Source of the DNA: Baylisascaris procyonis
Taxonomy: Eukaryota; Nematoda; Chromadorea; Rhabditida; Ascarididae
NCBI GenBank assembly: GCA_037389465.1
Contig: JAZARR010000153.1
Span: 7,086,501 to 7,150,500, forward strand
Reading direction: 5' to 3'
Length of the DNA stretch: 64,000 nucleotides
Both the position numbers and the translations under genes were made by a program. Below are positions 37,701 to 50,436 of this stretch, in pieces. Under the pieces are notes generated by a model that saw nothing but the letters and a program-made list of their open reading frames with translations, searched no databases and was not told where the DNA came from. How positions within the stretch are numbered: the stretch's first letter is position 1; each line of letters opens with the position of its first letter.

Positions 37701-40700
37701 TATTATGAAAGCTTATACTTGAGTAATTTACTTCCTTGACGTTGTACTTCTCCTTCCGCACTGTTTAATAAAAATTTTGGTTCAATCTTTTCGACCAAAT
37801 TCAGAGTAGCTTAGAATCAACTATGTCACTGAGTGCGTCTATTTCAAGAAATATGGTATATATCTTTGCGTTTTTCCTTTATATAATTTCTATCTTTCGA
37901 GCATTGAATAATTACGATGAAATTCTTGCGATTCTAACGTCAATTTTAACCGTAGACTTTGAATAAAATTTTCAATTATAAAGAACGCCCAATCAGTTCA
38001 TATTATTGCAAATAAAACGTTGACGTCAATGATAGACATCGTAATTTATTTCATTTTCGATCGGAGTTATCACTACGCTTATCATTAGGTATCCGTTAAT
38101 CATTAAAAGATATGATAATATATCAATTGATTTCTTAGGTGGAATTCCCGCATCGTGAGATGTCAATCGTATTTTATCGCTTAAATGCTCAAGCTTATTG
38201 ATTAACCAATGATCTTAATTATCGTTTTGCCGATTAATCGATGCAAAACGTTATGAACAATATTCGACTTTTAATGATTATGGCTTAATTATTTCTTAAA
38301 TAATTTAATTCTTTGCTAATGGTTGCTTACTGATTGTTTTTTACTTAATTACTTAATAGGTATTGTTTGATTCAGTAAATTTAAGTATGTATGACGCTAA
38401 TATTGTCTTAATTTAAAATGCTTGTCAATAATTCAGTTTATATTTCATTATATGATATGACGTCATTTATATTTTTTTATTATATAATATGATGTCATTT
38501 ACTATTCAGCGTTATTCCCATGTATGACAATTCTGAGCGTCGAATTGTTTTCTTTTGCATTCACTCGTTTTGAGGTTTTTATTCTTTCATGATTCATAAC
38601 GATTCATAACTCCATAACATATGATATGATTCGATGTTCAAAGCTGTGAATATATTGTCCATATTCAATCCATCAGGCTTATGATATCGTTGCCTAAATA
38701 TAACTCACTTATCAATGAGCTTATCAAAGAACTTATCAAGACAAATAGTGGAGAAAATCTTGAGTTTGTTGTAGATATACAAAGTAGCCAAGTGGATTAT
38801 CACTAATGAACAACTAAATGGAGGTAAACTTTGAGGGCAAAGGTACTGAGGAAAAGCCGCTTAAGTCATCGTGCTAGTTATTGATGCTTGATAAGAATAA
38901 GAATCTGCTGTAGTATTTCTCCTATCTAAAGGAATTTTTTTTTTTTTCATTTTCAGAGATCGAAATGCAATCACTTAAGAGTGATATGTAATTATAGCCA
39001 TTGAAAAATTCTAAATTGAGAAAAGATCGTCAAGAGGATTGCATCTGTTTAAATATTCAATTGATATTATTATTGATAATCGATGGAAATTTCTATTGTT
39101 TTCTTAACGAGTATATTTTCCGCTCAATTGCATATTCGAATTTATTCGCATCATTCGTTTCGCATTTGCATGTTACGCTTACACTCTTATTTTGCATGCT
39201 GCATTTAGTGCAATCACCAGAAGATTTTTATGTGTTTAATACCTTAGAGAGTAATTTTTAGTTGTGGCTAAAACCACGAAATTGAAGTTGAGATTTTGAG
39301 ACCGATATGTTTATTGAAGTTGATCGTTGTGTCGATTTATTATTGAGGGAGGGGAGTAATAGGGGAGGGAGTTGGAGAATGGGCAATCATATTGATAGAT
39401 TGAACTCATAGCCATTGATGTTGCAGTTAAAAAGTTCTAATGTGTAGCGTAGGACGACCCTTTATGCTCTTATTCATATCGATCAAACATCTATAAATAT
39501 CAATAATTCTATCAAAATTTATAGACAAGTGTGAAATTTAGTATCTTCTCTGCCTTTACGACATATATAAAACCCGTCAAATTGCTTAACTTTAGCTGTA
39601 GTGGCTTCCTAGTTGAAGCTATCAAACGAACACTAGACAGATGAGTGTAACGCGTAATTTCATCCATATATGGTGTATCAATAATGAGTTTTCAATGAAA
39701 ATTTGCGAAAGATCATAAAAATATTTTTTTGCGAAGGAATTGTACGAGCGCTTAGATTAATAGGGAATATAGAGGTGTCATTTTATTTTATTGTTAGCAA
39801 TAAACTTAAAAAAAATCTTTTGGCACTTTGTAGTTAGGTGGGTGTTAGGCAAAATCATTCATATCAGCAATGCCCCAAATATGCCTCTTCACCTATTTGG
39901 ATGACAGATATAATCTTCAACGATGTGTTAATTTTCCCATATAGTATTGCGTGTTCGTGATTATCAGCTTTCACTTTCTTCATTCGTATTGAAGGGATAT
40001 TCCTCTCTTTTTTTTTTCGCTCGCATTGTTGCATTCTCATTTAGTGATTTGTTGATTTTACATCACCGAATGAATGCCTCACAATATTGGCTAGTTAATA
40101 TTTTTATTGAAACGTTATAAATCATTTTTATTAATAAAATTCTTGAATAATCAGGTAAGGAAGTAAAAATAAGGTAATGATTATTAACTTGCAATCTGGG
40201 CATTCTGAGAGAGAATTGGCCGATAAAACTGTAGTATTTATTGCTCAAAACTGTTCAAATCAAGCAGTTATAGGTGGCCACTCTCGATGTTGTCGAAGAA
40301 CGACGATCCACCTTTCCTACTGCATTACGCTGTTAAATGACTTCTGTATATTATTAGTTTGTTTTATTGGTTATCTTATTGGTATGCTGATTACCTTTAT
40401 GTCGTCCATACTATATTGTTACTGATATGTGGAACTTTTAGTTACTGATATTTGACGAGTGTGATCCTGCTGTCGCAGTGAGAATAAATGCAAAAACAAA
40501 TCAGCACCGCTTCGATATGTTCTCTTTTATTGCTAATTAAAGTCTTATCACGTAAGCAACGGTAAGGATTGCTGCTTTAAAATTCTACGTTTTAGGTTGA
40601 ACTACTTTCTTCCACTTTTTTCTACTTTTCTCTCTCGTTTTTCTTTGTCTTTCAATTCGGATTGCGTAAATCATCTGTCATATATTAAAAGCGTAATCTT

Positions 40701-41615
40701 TGAGGCTTTTGAGAAACGCTTCTGAGAAAGACCTTTCCAATTTTAGAATTAGGCCATGTTATTAAGACTGCTAATTTTTGTATTATTTTATCAATTTCTT
40801 TAATATTATAATAATTCTTAAATAATTGCATCAAAATAATTACAGATTTTTCATACTGCAGTAGTAAATAATTGCATCAGAAATGAGGGAAATTTTATAT
40901 GTTGGTTGAATGCATTACGTGGCTTAGATCTTGACATGTTATTGATATCATATGCCGAATGAATTAAATGAGTTTGGGTAGTTAATAGGCTCTTCAGCTA
41001 ATCGCTCATTATAAACTATTCCCGCTAATGCTTTCTATGGCTCATCTATCAGCTATACTTTAATTGCAAACTCTACGTTAATACGTTTCAATTCATTTGT
41101 TGCTTTATCATGGCCGTCGTTTTCAACTCACATTTGCTATTGCATCTTTCTTATATATTTGGTAGAGTGGACATTAGTTCATATGCGTCTTATACATAGT
41201 CTAAGATGCTTATTTCAACCTATTGTTCAATATTTCACCACTCTTGATATTGATATCACCTTATTACGTTATGTTGATACTAACTTGACAACGAATTAAA
41301 ACGTTGTCAATAAGCTGTGCTCATCATTTTATTTTCTAATTGGTCATTATTTCGTCATTGCTATAGAATTCCTCAGCATTTTTCCGCATAATCTACTGTA
41401 TTCTTGCATTTTCCACAATGCAACATTTAGGCATCGAGCACGACGCAAAAATTCTCTTCCTCCAACTACGAAGCGTTGCTTCGTAATTGTTTCTGTTTAA
41501 TTGCAATGAAAATAAGCAATGAAACTAGTAAATAAACAGGGTAAACTAATATTGTTTTAGCGCATGTAGATCGTTTCGAATCCAACTTTATTTGCAAGAA
41601 TTTTCGAGCCGATCG

Positions 41616-41618
<3 letters not shown>
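25790..41618. other. Long stretch without recognisable genes
   Basis: About 15.8 kb of AT-rich DNA with frequent homopolymers (A19 at 26893-26911, for example). The longest frames are 28096-28500 on minus (134 codons) and 32172-32459 on plus (95 codons, starting MKNTSHRKRATECFRVHRAY). Neither has recognisable motifs or convincing splice context. A GC-richer island at 33252-33475 is listed separately. No RNA gene seen. Confidence 0.5.
33252..33475. other. GC-richer coding-like island, open on both strands; unassigned
   Basis: On plus, after TGTTAG, a 58-codon frame runs to TGA 33426-33428 (EYLRILIPVDHAANVWFLRC and onward). On minus, an overlapping frame reads TLTDVDQETTKQHVEQVHWF and then ATDLRASPCGITDH before a stop. 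Only one can be real. Either could be a decayed transposon or gene fragment. I recognise no family. Confidence 0.2.

Positions 41619-41707
<89 letters not shown>
41619..41707. repeat. (AT)n microsatellite, about 44 units
   Basis: Perfect AT run of about 89 bases. Confidence 0.97.
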
Positions 41708-41711
<4 letters not shown>

Positions 41712-43602
41712 ACCTATAAAGAAATACATTAAAATCGAACATTTTTAAAATCATATTCGACGCCTACTACATGTCATGTTAATGTTCACATCGAAATTTT
41801 CATAATCTAATCTTTTCATTGATGAAAATGCCATTCATAACGGCAATTAAATTTTTTTTCGCTCTCTAATTTTTGCAAGGCGCATCTTCAGAAAGCGAGT
41901 ATTTAACACGTCTTCAATCGTAGAGAATCTGAGGCGATCTCTTTTTTGTGGAGCAAATTGAGATTTTTTAATTTCATTTTTCCGTTGAATCATCATTTCT
42001 CATCTCACTAATATTTCAAAAATTTTTTCTCTTTTTTTTTTTTCTAGAAGGAAGCAATGCGATGAACATCGAACCGGTACCATTACTTTCTAATCGGATT
42101 TGCACGTAACGCATTTTGTGTGATGATTCTTTGAGTGCGCAATTGTGCAATTGTTCAATTATGAACTATTGTGCAATTGTCGAAAAAGGAAAAGAGCCAA
42201 TCCTCTTTACTAAAACATGAACATCAACATTAGTCGATAAGTGCATATATCGAAGATGCTACTTTCATATGCTTTATAAATTGGATTATGTGAATTTTGA
42301 ACAAAGTTTTATGTCAATTTTTTTTTCTCCACATCTCTATTTCTCGTCTGCTCTAAGTACTGGTATTTTATTTATAAATATTTTCAACGTATATTTGTGT
42401 GTTTTCTGTAAATTAGGTCGAGTTTTGCGGGTCGGTTTCATATATTTCCCGTGCAATAATTTTTTTTTCATTATTCTCACACTTGAAGCTTCCTTAAATT
42501 TTATGCAAGCAGCTTTAGAGTTTTTATATTGTGATTTGAGTTATTTACGTTTATTAAAAGCATGTAAACTACGTGGAAATGGAAATTTTTCAAGTGCAAA
42601 TTTTGAATTCTATAAACGTAGGCAACCTTCATTGATAATACAGTAGGGTTTTTTGTGAAACGATTGTCCAAGGTAAAGAAGCAATTTCGGAAAACTTGCT
42701 AGTTGTTCTGCAAAGAGAATAAAAAATTTGAGAAGTGAACGTGGTTAGAGGGGTTCGTTTTCATAACATATACGAGATATTGAATAAGGATTGGATATTT
42801 TCGCAGTGTTATTCACATTGGCAGTCCAATAGCCATATGTCAAACGACCCTAACGAGCCAATTTGCTGCTATTTCGTTTGGTTGATGATCATTCGAATTT
42901 ATGTGAGAGAATGAACGAGAGAGAGGAAACGAGGCAAAGTGCTAACGTCAAGTGCATTATAGTCAACCTTTATTATATATTCAATTGACTGATTCATATA
43001 TTCGTTGCTATAGTTTATTGGCGAATTCATAGGGCACCGCCTAGACGACAATATCGTATAGAAAGCAGCTATAGCTGCATATTGCTTCATATTCTATATT
43101 GTTGGAAAGCATCGATGTTTTGACGAGTTTGAAAAAAAAAACTACAAAAAATATAGGAAAATAGAAACGGAGAATGGATAAATAGAGAAAAATTATGAAA
43201 ACTTATATAAAATAATTAAAAGATCTTCATATAAAAATAAAGAAAATGCAACTTTGAAAAAAATCGAGTAAAAAATCAGTGGAATACTTTTAGATGAAAA
43301 ATTAATCCGCAACATAGCTTGCCAATATTCCAACTGGTCGTTAAATTTTTGATTTCACAGCAGGCGCAAGTAAACATTTTTATCATCTTTTGATATATTA
43401 CTCTAAGATGAGTTTTTCATTCTATGCTAGTAAGAGATGGATGGACGTTTTTCTGGTAAAGTAAATATATTTTATAGTGGTTTTTGAAATGCTTAAAAAT
43501 TCCATCAAATTCCTTTCCGAGTCGATAATTTTCACTCACATCATAGGTGAACCTGAATGAGGGAAGATGGTGTAAAAGAGATGTCGTTGAATTCTTTTGC
43601 AG
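41708..43602. other. Non-coding, AT-rich
   Basis: A strong T-run-CTAG acceptor near 42048 is followed by RKQCDEHRT and then a GTACCA donor-like site, too short to support alone. The 125-codon plus frame at 42269-42646 is Phe/Leu-rich without motifs and is probably chance. Confidence 0.4.
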
Positions 43603-43701
43603 GAACCAAAAAAGCGTGATTCCGCTTCCACCCTCACTTTTCTCACGTTTCTTCCGCCAGTCATACAGGAGAGAAGAAATTCTGTTGTTGTAAAATTGTA
43701 G
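43603..43701 (+). CDS. Candidate exon ending in a stop; product unknown
   Basis: A good acceptor (GAATTCTTTTGCAG) is followed in phase 0 by EPKKRDSASTLTFLTFLPPV and IQERRNSVVVKL, then TAG. The basic/Ser motif and moderate GC look protein-like. On the opposite strand a 120-codon frame covers 43417-43779 (starting MRSNSGRKVIYNCEKKQWPV), so the true strand is uncertain. No partner exon is identified nearby and no family is recognised. Confidence 0.25.
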   Translation, partial: EPKKRDSASTLTFLTFLPPVIQERRNSVVVKL

Positions 43702-46700
43702 ACTTTTGGTCGTCGACTTAACCGGCCATTGCTTCTTTTCGCAATTGTAAATCACTTTGCGTCCAGAATTCGAGCGCATCGGCGTTCAAAATAGAAGCAA
43801 ACTTTGCATCGCATTATTGGCTTAGTTCCACTAGCGCATCCACGATACACTCACTAATGGCATGCTTTCGAGGATTGCTCGAGACACGACTTCTATTCCG
43901 ATATGAGTTGCCTCTCCCCAATCAAAGACTTCCTTTCACTCATCGCTCAAATTTATCCTTGGGAAATCCTCCTCTTCCTCTTCAATCACGATTCGCGAAT
44001 ATTGTCTGAGAATGTTGCATCAGAGCTTTGAGATAGAACTCTGCAGAATGTTCGAGTGGAAGTTTTCTCTCTTATTCAAATAGTTCACTAGTGTCGTTTT
44101 AGTGTGATTCTCGCTGCACCTTGCCTCCAACTGATAGTATTCACACTATAGATCAATTGCCAGACGTTGTTAATCTATAATTGAAAGCATTCATTGTTTC
44201 TACTGCACTCATCTGAATTAAATTTTTCTTCGCCAGATGTGAACCTCTGTAATTTTGTGAATTTTTCATAAGTGAGAAAGTAAATATCGGGATGCTGTGA
44301 GCAGCGCCGAAATTTCGGCGATCTTCATTATTTATTTATTTATTCATTTATTCATTTGATTATTTCAACGTCCCAACGTGAGAAAACAGATAAATCACTG
44401 GATTCATTAAAAAAGCTCGATCATTGCATGTGAATTTAGCGCCATAAACAAAAGCTCATGAATTTTCCATTCACTTGCATATTTGCTTTAATCTGAATCT
44501 CCTTTGCAACATTATATTATAGCTACGTTGTATGCACATATAGGCGTTTGTCCACCAATGTGTTTGTAATTTCAACAAAGAACCAATAGAGATAAAATTT
44601 GATATAACAACAGGCATAGGATGATGATCTTGTGCACTTTTCATATTGACTTATCAACTTCAAAAGGAGCATTATTATCAAAATTAATAAAATTGCGCCT
44701 GTAACGCTCTCATATGATGCCCGATGATTAAAAAAAGTAATCTTTTTTTTTTATTGAAGATTATTTATATAAATGTTCGGAGCAATTGAAATATAAAATG
44801 CTTATTTGGGAAATTTTGGATGTAAGCAAAATGGAAACGTGAATATCTGTCAGCTCTTCTGGAATGTTTTCCACTTGCTTTACACTGCAGTCAATTTGAA
44901 TGCTTCTAAGTTTAGAGTACGGCTTTAGAATATTTTATCACCTTGTAGATTGTACTTTCTCTCGCCAAGAGCATTGAAGGAGCGGCTGGGAGAAGGGAGC
45001 GACAGGGCGCCAGAAAAGGGCAAAGAAATTTAGCTGCCATAGGAAGACCCTCGACGCTAATATTCAAATTGGTAAATCAACTTTCTGAGAAGTTACAGAG
45101 GTTTCAACTGGGCGGATCTTTATTTTAAATCCTTTGCGCTGGTGGCGATGCGACTGACTGGTCGGTCTGCTGAGCGCAATTGGAGAAGCGCACATCGCGC
45201 CAACTTTTCCGGCACGCTTTTCCATCTGTTTTACTTTCCAACACCCAAGGGTATTGTTTTTAATTGAATATAAATTACGGACTTGTATATCTTCCAAGTG
45301 CAATTTTTTCTTCCAATTCTTGAGGTTGGATATCGGCAGCAGCTTCATTCACGCAAAATTAAAGTCTAACACTAAACGCTGAATTTAACAAAGAAATGTA
45401 CTATTGCATTCTATTTGCATTTATATTTTTTGTTAGCTTTCTGTCAGATACTGCATAGAAAATTTAAAAAAAAGCGCATACAACAATAATTCATTTTCTT
45501 AATCGTTTTTTATGTTTCTTGATCGCTGCAGCAACATTGATTAGTTACTTGATCGAATTTAACGATCACTTGGTCGCTAAATTTACGTAAATATAGTGAT
45601 GAAACATCGCAATATGTTTTAGCATTTTAGAACCAATTCCACACGTAATCAATCACATACTATTTTATGCCTCATTATTTTAAAGCATCGAAAGAACAAA
45701 GACGTGTGTGCCACGGGTTTTACACCCATGTGATTTACCCCGAAGTGCACTATTCCCCCGTTTATTGCAAATAAATATATAACAGCATAGCATTCGTCTT
45801 TGCATTCATGCCATTAATCCGACTACCTTCCTGATTCCCCTCATCTCTCCCTTCGCTGTGCAAAATCTGATGATGCTGTTGACTTCTATGCAGATCGCTC
45901 AATGTCAGTAATCCTTGTTAATGAAATCTAGAAATGTGTTATCGATATTATATAATATCTTCTGCTGCATTATAAGCATTGAGATCAGCATCTATGCGGA
46001 TTATAACGTAAAACGCTCTTATTGCTGGATTAACTAATTTTTTTTCTCTTTCTTGGAATTAATTTCTTTTCGTTTATCTTTTCTAAAAGAATTCAATCGA
46101 AATAATTGATGTTCTCAAAGGATTATAGCGATCGTATAGGCCTTTCACTTCTTTCAACAAGTAGAAACCATTCAGGGAGTATCAAGAATAGAAAGAGATA
46201 TAGCGAAGGCTAATGGAATACAGCCGATGGTTGATTATTGATGTTTGATGTTTTGTGATATGATGCTGAAACGTTGTTCGATCTCATCGCTAACACGCCC
46301 ATCATATTCCATCGTCGTCATTTGCAAGCATCATCAATAAAGCTATTCAGTTTGCATCAACGATGACGATGAATATATTCACATGGCTCATATTTTTGCA
46401 TTCTTATCCATTTATCTCTCTTCAAAAATATTTTACATTGTTATTACATTCTTAGTCATCTTGAATAATTAATGTATGAGGCGAACTAAAAGCAACTCCA
46501 CTGGTGCTGTGTGGCGCTCTAATGTTGCATTTGTATATGGATGTTTCCTATTGCGAAATGGCGGTAAATGTGGAACAAATCTGATCAAATATTTCTGCAT
46601 CACTCGTTGTGCTTTCAAAGATATTTTTCGTGTCAATTATTCCACATTTCGATTTTATCACCAAACTCATACACAATATTACTCAACGGGAATGGATTGG

Positions 46701-47206
46701 GCAATGAGCAATCGAGTTTTGAAATAGCCATCTGTTGAGAAGGAAATATCGTAAAAGGAAAATAAAAGCGGATTTGCAAAGTTCTAATATTGGCTCTTTG
46801 AAATATCGAATAATGGAAATTTGTTATCTGTTCACACCAAGCAATCAATTCATACGAAGTAGGCACAAATTCCGAAAAATATTACTATTTTCATCACCTC
46901 ATCTAGGGAGAAGGAAGGGGGTGGGGGAGAAGGAAGGACGTGGTTTCTCGTTTCCTTTTCCCTATAGAGTGCAAAGCTATTCATTGCCTTATCATTTTGC
47001 GTGTGACTATATTTAGCGCGGTTCACTTGGTTTTTTCTGCTCATCCCTCCGTAGAGGCATGCTTTGTACGGTGTAAAAATTACCACGTAATGATATCAAT
47101 TTTGGCAATATTTTTGTGCGTTTTGGTTCATCTATTTAATCAACCAGTTGCCACATTTTCCACTCATCATTGACATCAGTAGCTGCCGATCACCGATGAA
47201 ACAAGT
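43702..47206. other. Mostly non-coding; one minus-strand frame of doubtful status
   Basis: The minus-strand frame 45064-45348 (94 codons, MKLLPISNLKNWKKKLHLED and onward, Lys-rich) is in a GC-richer patch at 44980-45250. It has no recognised domain. A (TTTA/TTCA)n tract lies near 44325-44357 and a G-rich patch (GGGGGTGGGGG) near 46915-46926. Nothing else is supportable. Confidence 0.4.
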
Positions 47207-47605
47207 TTGCCTCGTCATTTTTTCTATCTGTTTGCGATTTTTTACTTCGATGCAGTTGAAAATACATACAAGGGTACAGAAGAAGTAAATATAAGTTTGC
47301 TAGAATGCTTACGCATTGTAGTGTACTATGGACTGCGTGTTGTAATGTCATTTGATGTCAATGTTTTTCACATAATTTTTCATTTATTGCTTGAATCAAG
47401 TAAATCGGCGATGTTTAGTGTGCGACCACTGACCGCTGATAGGTGGACATTTCTACTTTCCCAACATGAATCGGGCAGTCAGAAATCTTGCGGCAAATTG
47501 CTATTTCCGTGGAACAAGAGTATGTTGAGCGAAACTTTAGCATATAAGGGAAACCTGCGAAGGAGGGAACGTCCGCCAAAGAAGAGGTCTTGCAATGCGT
47601 TTTAA
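47207..47605 (+). other. Open frame of 132 codons, unassigned
   Basis: Among the longest open frames of the window. It starts at TTG rather than ATG and has no recognised domain. The first half is hydrophobic and the end is basic (KGNLRRRERPPKKRSCNAF, then TAA). GC is higher in the second half. It could be part of a decayed element or an exon, but the evidence is only its length. Confidence 0.2.
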
Positions 47606-47921
47606 TCCTTGAGCTAGCGTAAACCGCCGAGGTTAAACAATTCAAACCCTTGAACGAAGATTCATCGTCAACGAATTCTTAAAGAAATTTGAAACTAAAC
47701 AGAAATCTATGATGTAATAATTGTGCATCCCTAAAAATGTGCTTATTTGAAAAGCAAGATCATGCTCTGCATAGATGGGTGCGAATGCATCGATCGGCAT
47801 ATATTATATCAATGCCCAGCAAAATATAACGCAAACTTTGCAAATCGCGTTTCTTAACGAAATCGCTTGTTTAATGGGTATTAACTTGCATTCTATATTT
47901 TTTTCGTTATCGATTTTGCAG

Positions 47922-48043
47922 TACTGAAATATGTGACAAGTGAATATCGTCTTTTAATTATAACGAAATATCACATGAATAAGAGAAATATGAGCTATCG
48001 AATGTTGTATAAGAAAGACTCAAATGATTGTAATTCAAACGAG
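47922..48043 (+). CDS. Candidate internal exon; product unknown
   Basis: 122 nt between acceptor ATCGATTTTGCAG and donor GAG|GTAAGC, both good. Read after two leading bases it gives LKYVTSEYRLLIITKYHMNK and then RNMSYRMLYKKDSNDCNSNE. It ends in phase 0. There is no recognised motif and AT content is high, so chance is possible. Confidence 0.25.
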
Positions 48044-49610
48044 GTAAGCAATTATCTCGTAATATATTACTTTCTTCCGCTCTCAAGGATTTTTTTTCAT
48101 AGTATTCTCTCGAAAAATCGATCCCAACAAAAAATATTCGGAAAATTTTTGAACTTTATATTGTTTTTTTAAAATATTCACTATCGTTTTAGATGATATG
48201 GAATTATGATATTCGGTCGGAGATGGGTACTTTTCTAAAAATTGAAAAACTAATCCATAGTATTGTCTCAGCTATTGATGATATCGGAGAGTCAATCATC
48301 ACTCTACGCAACACTTAATGCAGAGTTTTTTTTTTTTTTTGGTAGAATATATAAAGCTTTCAATAATTCAATGCAAATAAATTGCTTTAATTTTATACTT
48401 CAAAGAATTTTCCGTACTCATAGATGAATGAGTTTGAATGTTGTCTAGTAGGAATCAATATGAAGGGATAACTTGAAATACTTAATTAGTAGTCATCTTT
48501 GTTATTCGAATACATGTCTCTTGAGAATATTGTTGCATTATATTGCAATTAAAATATTCAACGGCATTATCGCTTAATGGAATCGTTGAAGATTATTTCA
48601 CTTTGTTTTTCCCATATTATTGTTGAGCTCATCAAAGCCATCCGCATTCATTATACGTATTTTCAAATGCATATTAATTACGATGCTCATAATTATATCT
48701 CTATTTTGATCGCATTATTTCCCCATAAATATTTATTTATTTTATTTATCTAAATCAATATGACAGCAATATTTTTGTTCGATGCATTAATGTTCAAAAT
48801 TTCGAAAATCCATTCATATGAAATTTGAGCATCTGAGGATAATCTTTTGACGTCATGAGACAACCATTCCCGGAAATTGTATGATTAGAGTTTTATTCAT
48901 GCGACTTTATGAATAAAAATCGAATTTTTTGCATCTATTTATGTCCTAAATTTTCGAATGAACTTCTCTCTCAGAATCATCTTCAGATAAAATATTTTTG
49001 CATAAACTTCAGATATAATTCCCATCCGATGGCTAAGATGCAGTTTTGGTTCTTTTTAAGGTGAATAACAAAGAAAAAAATGAAATTTCAGATTTTACTA
49101 ATCAGCCAAATTTGAAAAATTTACTATAGAATAATTTTATTCATTAGGCAAATCGGCAATGATCAAAGAGCAGTTGCTCATAACGTTCAAATAACGTTGA
49201 CGTCTTCAGCTTGTTTTCTTTATCGAAGGATCAATGAGCTCAGTGATGGATAGCATTGTATTTCTTGAATTAGCGTTCATTCGTTGATGGCATTTGGGCG
49301 TTAAATGCTATCACGAGCTCATACTACACTCTTAGAAGTACGAGTTGTTAGTGCTATTTATTTAAGGCTTTGATTTAATTGAAAACAAAACAGAGAAATT
49401 GATTTTGAATATATAAAAGGATTTATCGGAATAAAATACGAATTGAGAGGCTGTAAGAAAGATAAGAAAATGATTTCACAAAGGGGATTTGGTTCAGAGA
49501 ACAGCCAAATAACCTATGGCTTATTCGCTGACTTTGACCGAAAAAGTTGACCTTTCCCATTCATGTAATTCGCCATCATAGAAACTGGATAGATCATTTT
49601 TTTTTTTTAG
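48044..49610. other. Non-coding, AT-rich
   Basis: No supportable gene, repeat family or RNA seen. Confidence 0.5.
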
Positions 49611-50107
49611 TTTTACAAAGAATATTATACGAACGTAAAGTGAGGAGGTGGAAACTTTGCTTTCTTTGCAAACGTCATCTAAAATACGACATTTATGGGC
49701 TATCTCACATCGTTTGGCTACCGCAAGATATCAGCGAGAATCCTGCTACCGTCGTCCATTTTCGAGCTCCATCAATCCCTTTAGATCGTGCAGGTCGTAA
49801 GAGTTAGATCAATTTTGCCCGGGCGACAGCTCTGCGGGAAAAACTCGATGGTAGACTTGATGAGGATATAGTTAAGGATATATGGCGTCTTCCTTTTTCT
49901 CCTCCGCTCCCTTCCCTTACCGCCCCCTCCCTTTGGCAATATCTCCGAAATGCTACAGATGAGTTATTGCCCCGTTGGGCCGATAGCAATCCCGGTGGTC
50001 GCTTCCTTTGGGGACTTATTGCGATCCACCGTATGAGCTACCGCTCTTACGAGAAACACAGCCTGAGGGCATACCTCAACCTATATCTATCATTCTCTGT
50101 TCTCTGA
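49611..50107 (+). pseudogene. Unassigned coding-like frame of about 165 codons with one in-frame TAG
   Basis: After a strong acceptor (T-run-TAG) the frame from 49613 reads LQRILYERKVRRWKLCFLCK, then RHLKYDIYGLSHIVWLPQDI and SENPATVVHFRAPSIPLDRA, GRKS, TAG at 49805-49807. The same frame continues INFARATALREKLDGRLDED, IVKDIWRLPF, SLWQYLRNATDELLPRWADS, GRFLWGLIAIHRMSYRSYEK, to TGA 50105-50107. GC is well above the flanks and composition is protein-like on both sides of the TAG. A GTAAGAG (49797) and a GACAG ending at 49829 would remove 33 bases including the TAG, in frame, but such an intron is unusually short. I do not recognise the family. It could be a pseudogene, a transposon relic or a novel gene. 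Confidence 0.45.
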
Positions 50108-50436
50108 TGCTATATGATTTACTTGGTGCACACTTTTGCTTAATGAGATATTTGATCACATAAATTGTTGTGATCAGATCGATTGAAATTGGCGTATCTA
50201 TTTATCTTAGACAAATGCAATAAACCATTTGCCTGTTTTAAAATCGAAATATCACATCGGATATTATTCTTAACGCGAAATCAACTATAAAACCTTTTAC
50301 AAATGCATTTCCTCAAATGTAATCCGCTTCAGTTATTAGTGCTCTAAAATGATTTATGTCCGGAAGCGTATCAAGAATGGAGATAGCGCTCAAATTATAA
50401 GGTTTTGAATTTCTTTTCTATCTCTAACATTTCCAG
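50108..50436. other. Gap between coding-like segments
   Basis: AT-rich with stops in all frames. It would be intron if the neighbouring segments belong to one gene. Confidence 0.4.

Noticed and set aside
47433..47528. Peptide GGHFYFPNMNRAVRNLAANC resembling the zinc-binding region of a retrotransposon integrase
   Set aside because: Only 31 codons between stops, the expected second Cys pair and flanking integrase motifs are missing, so the likeness is too weak to call.
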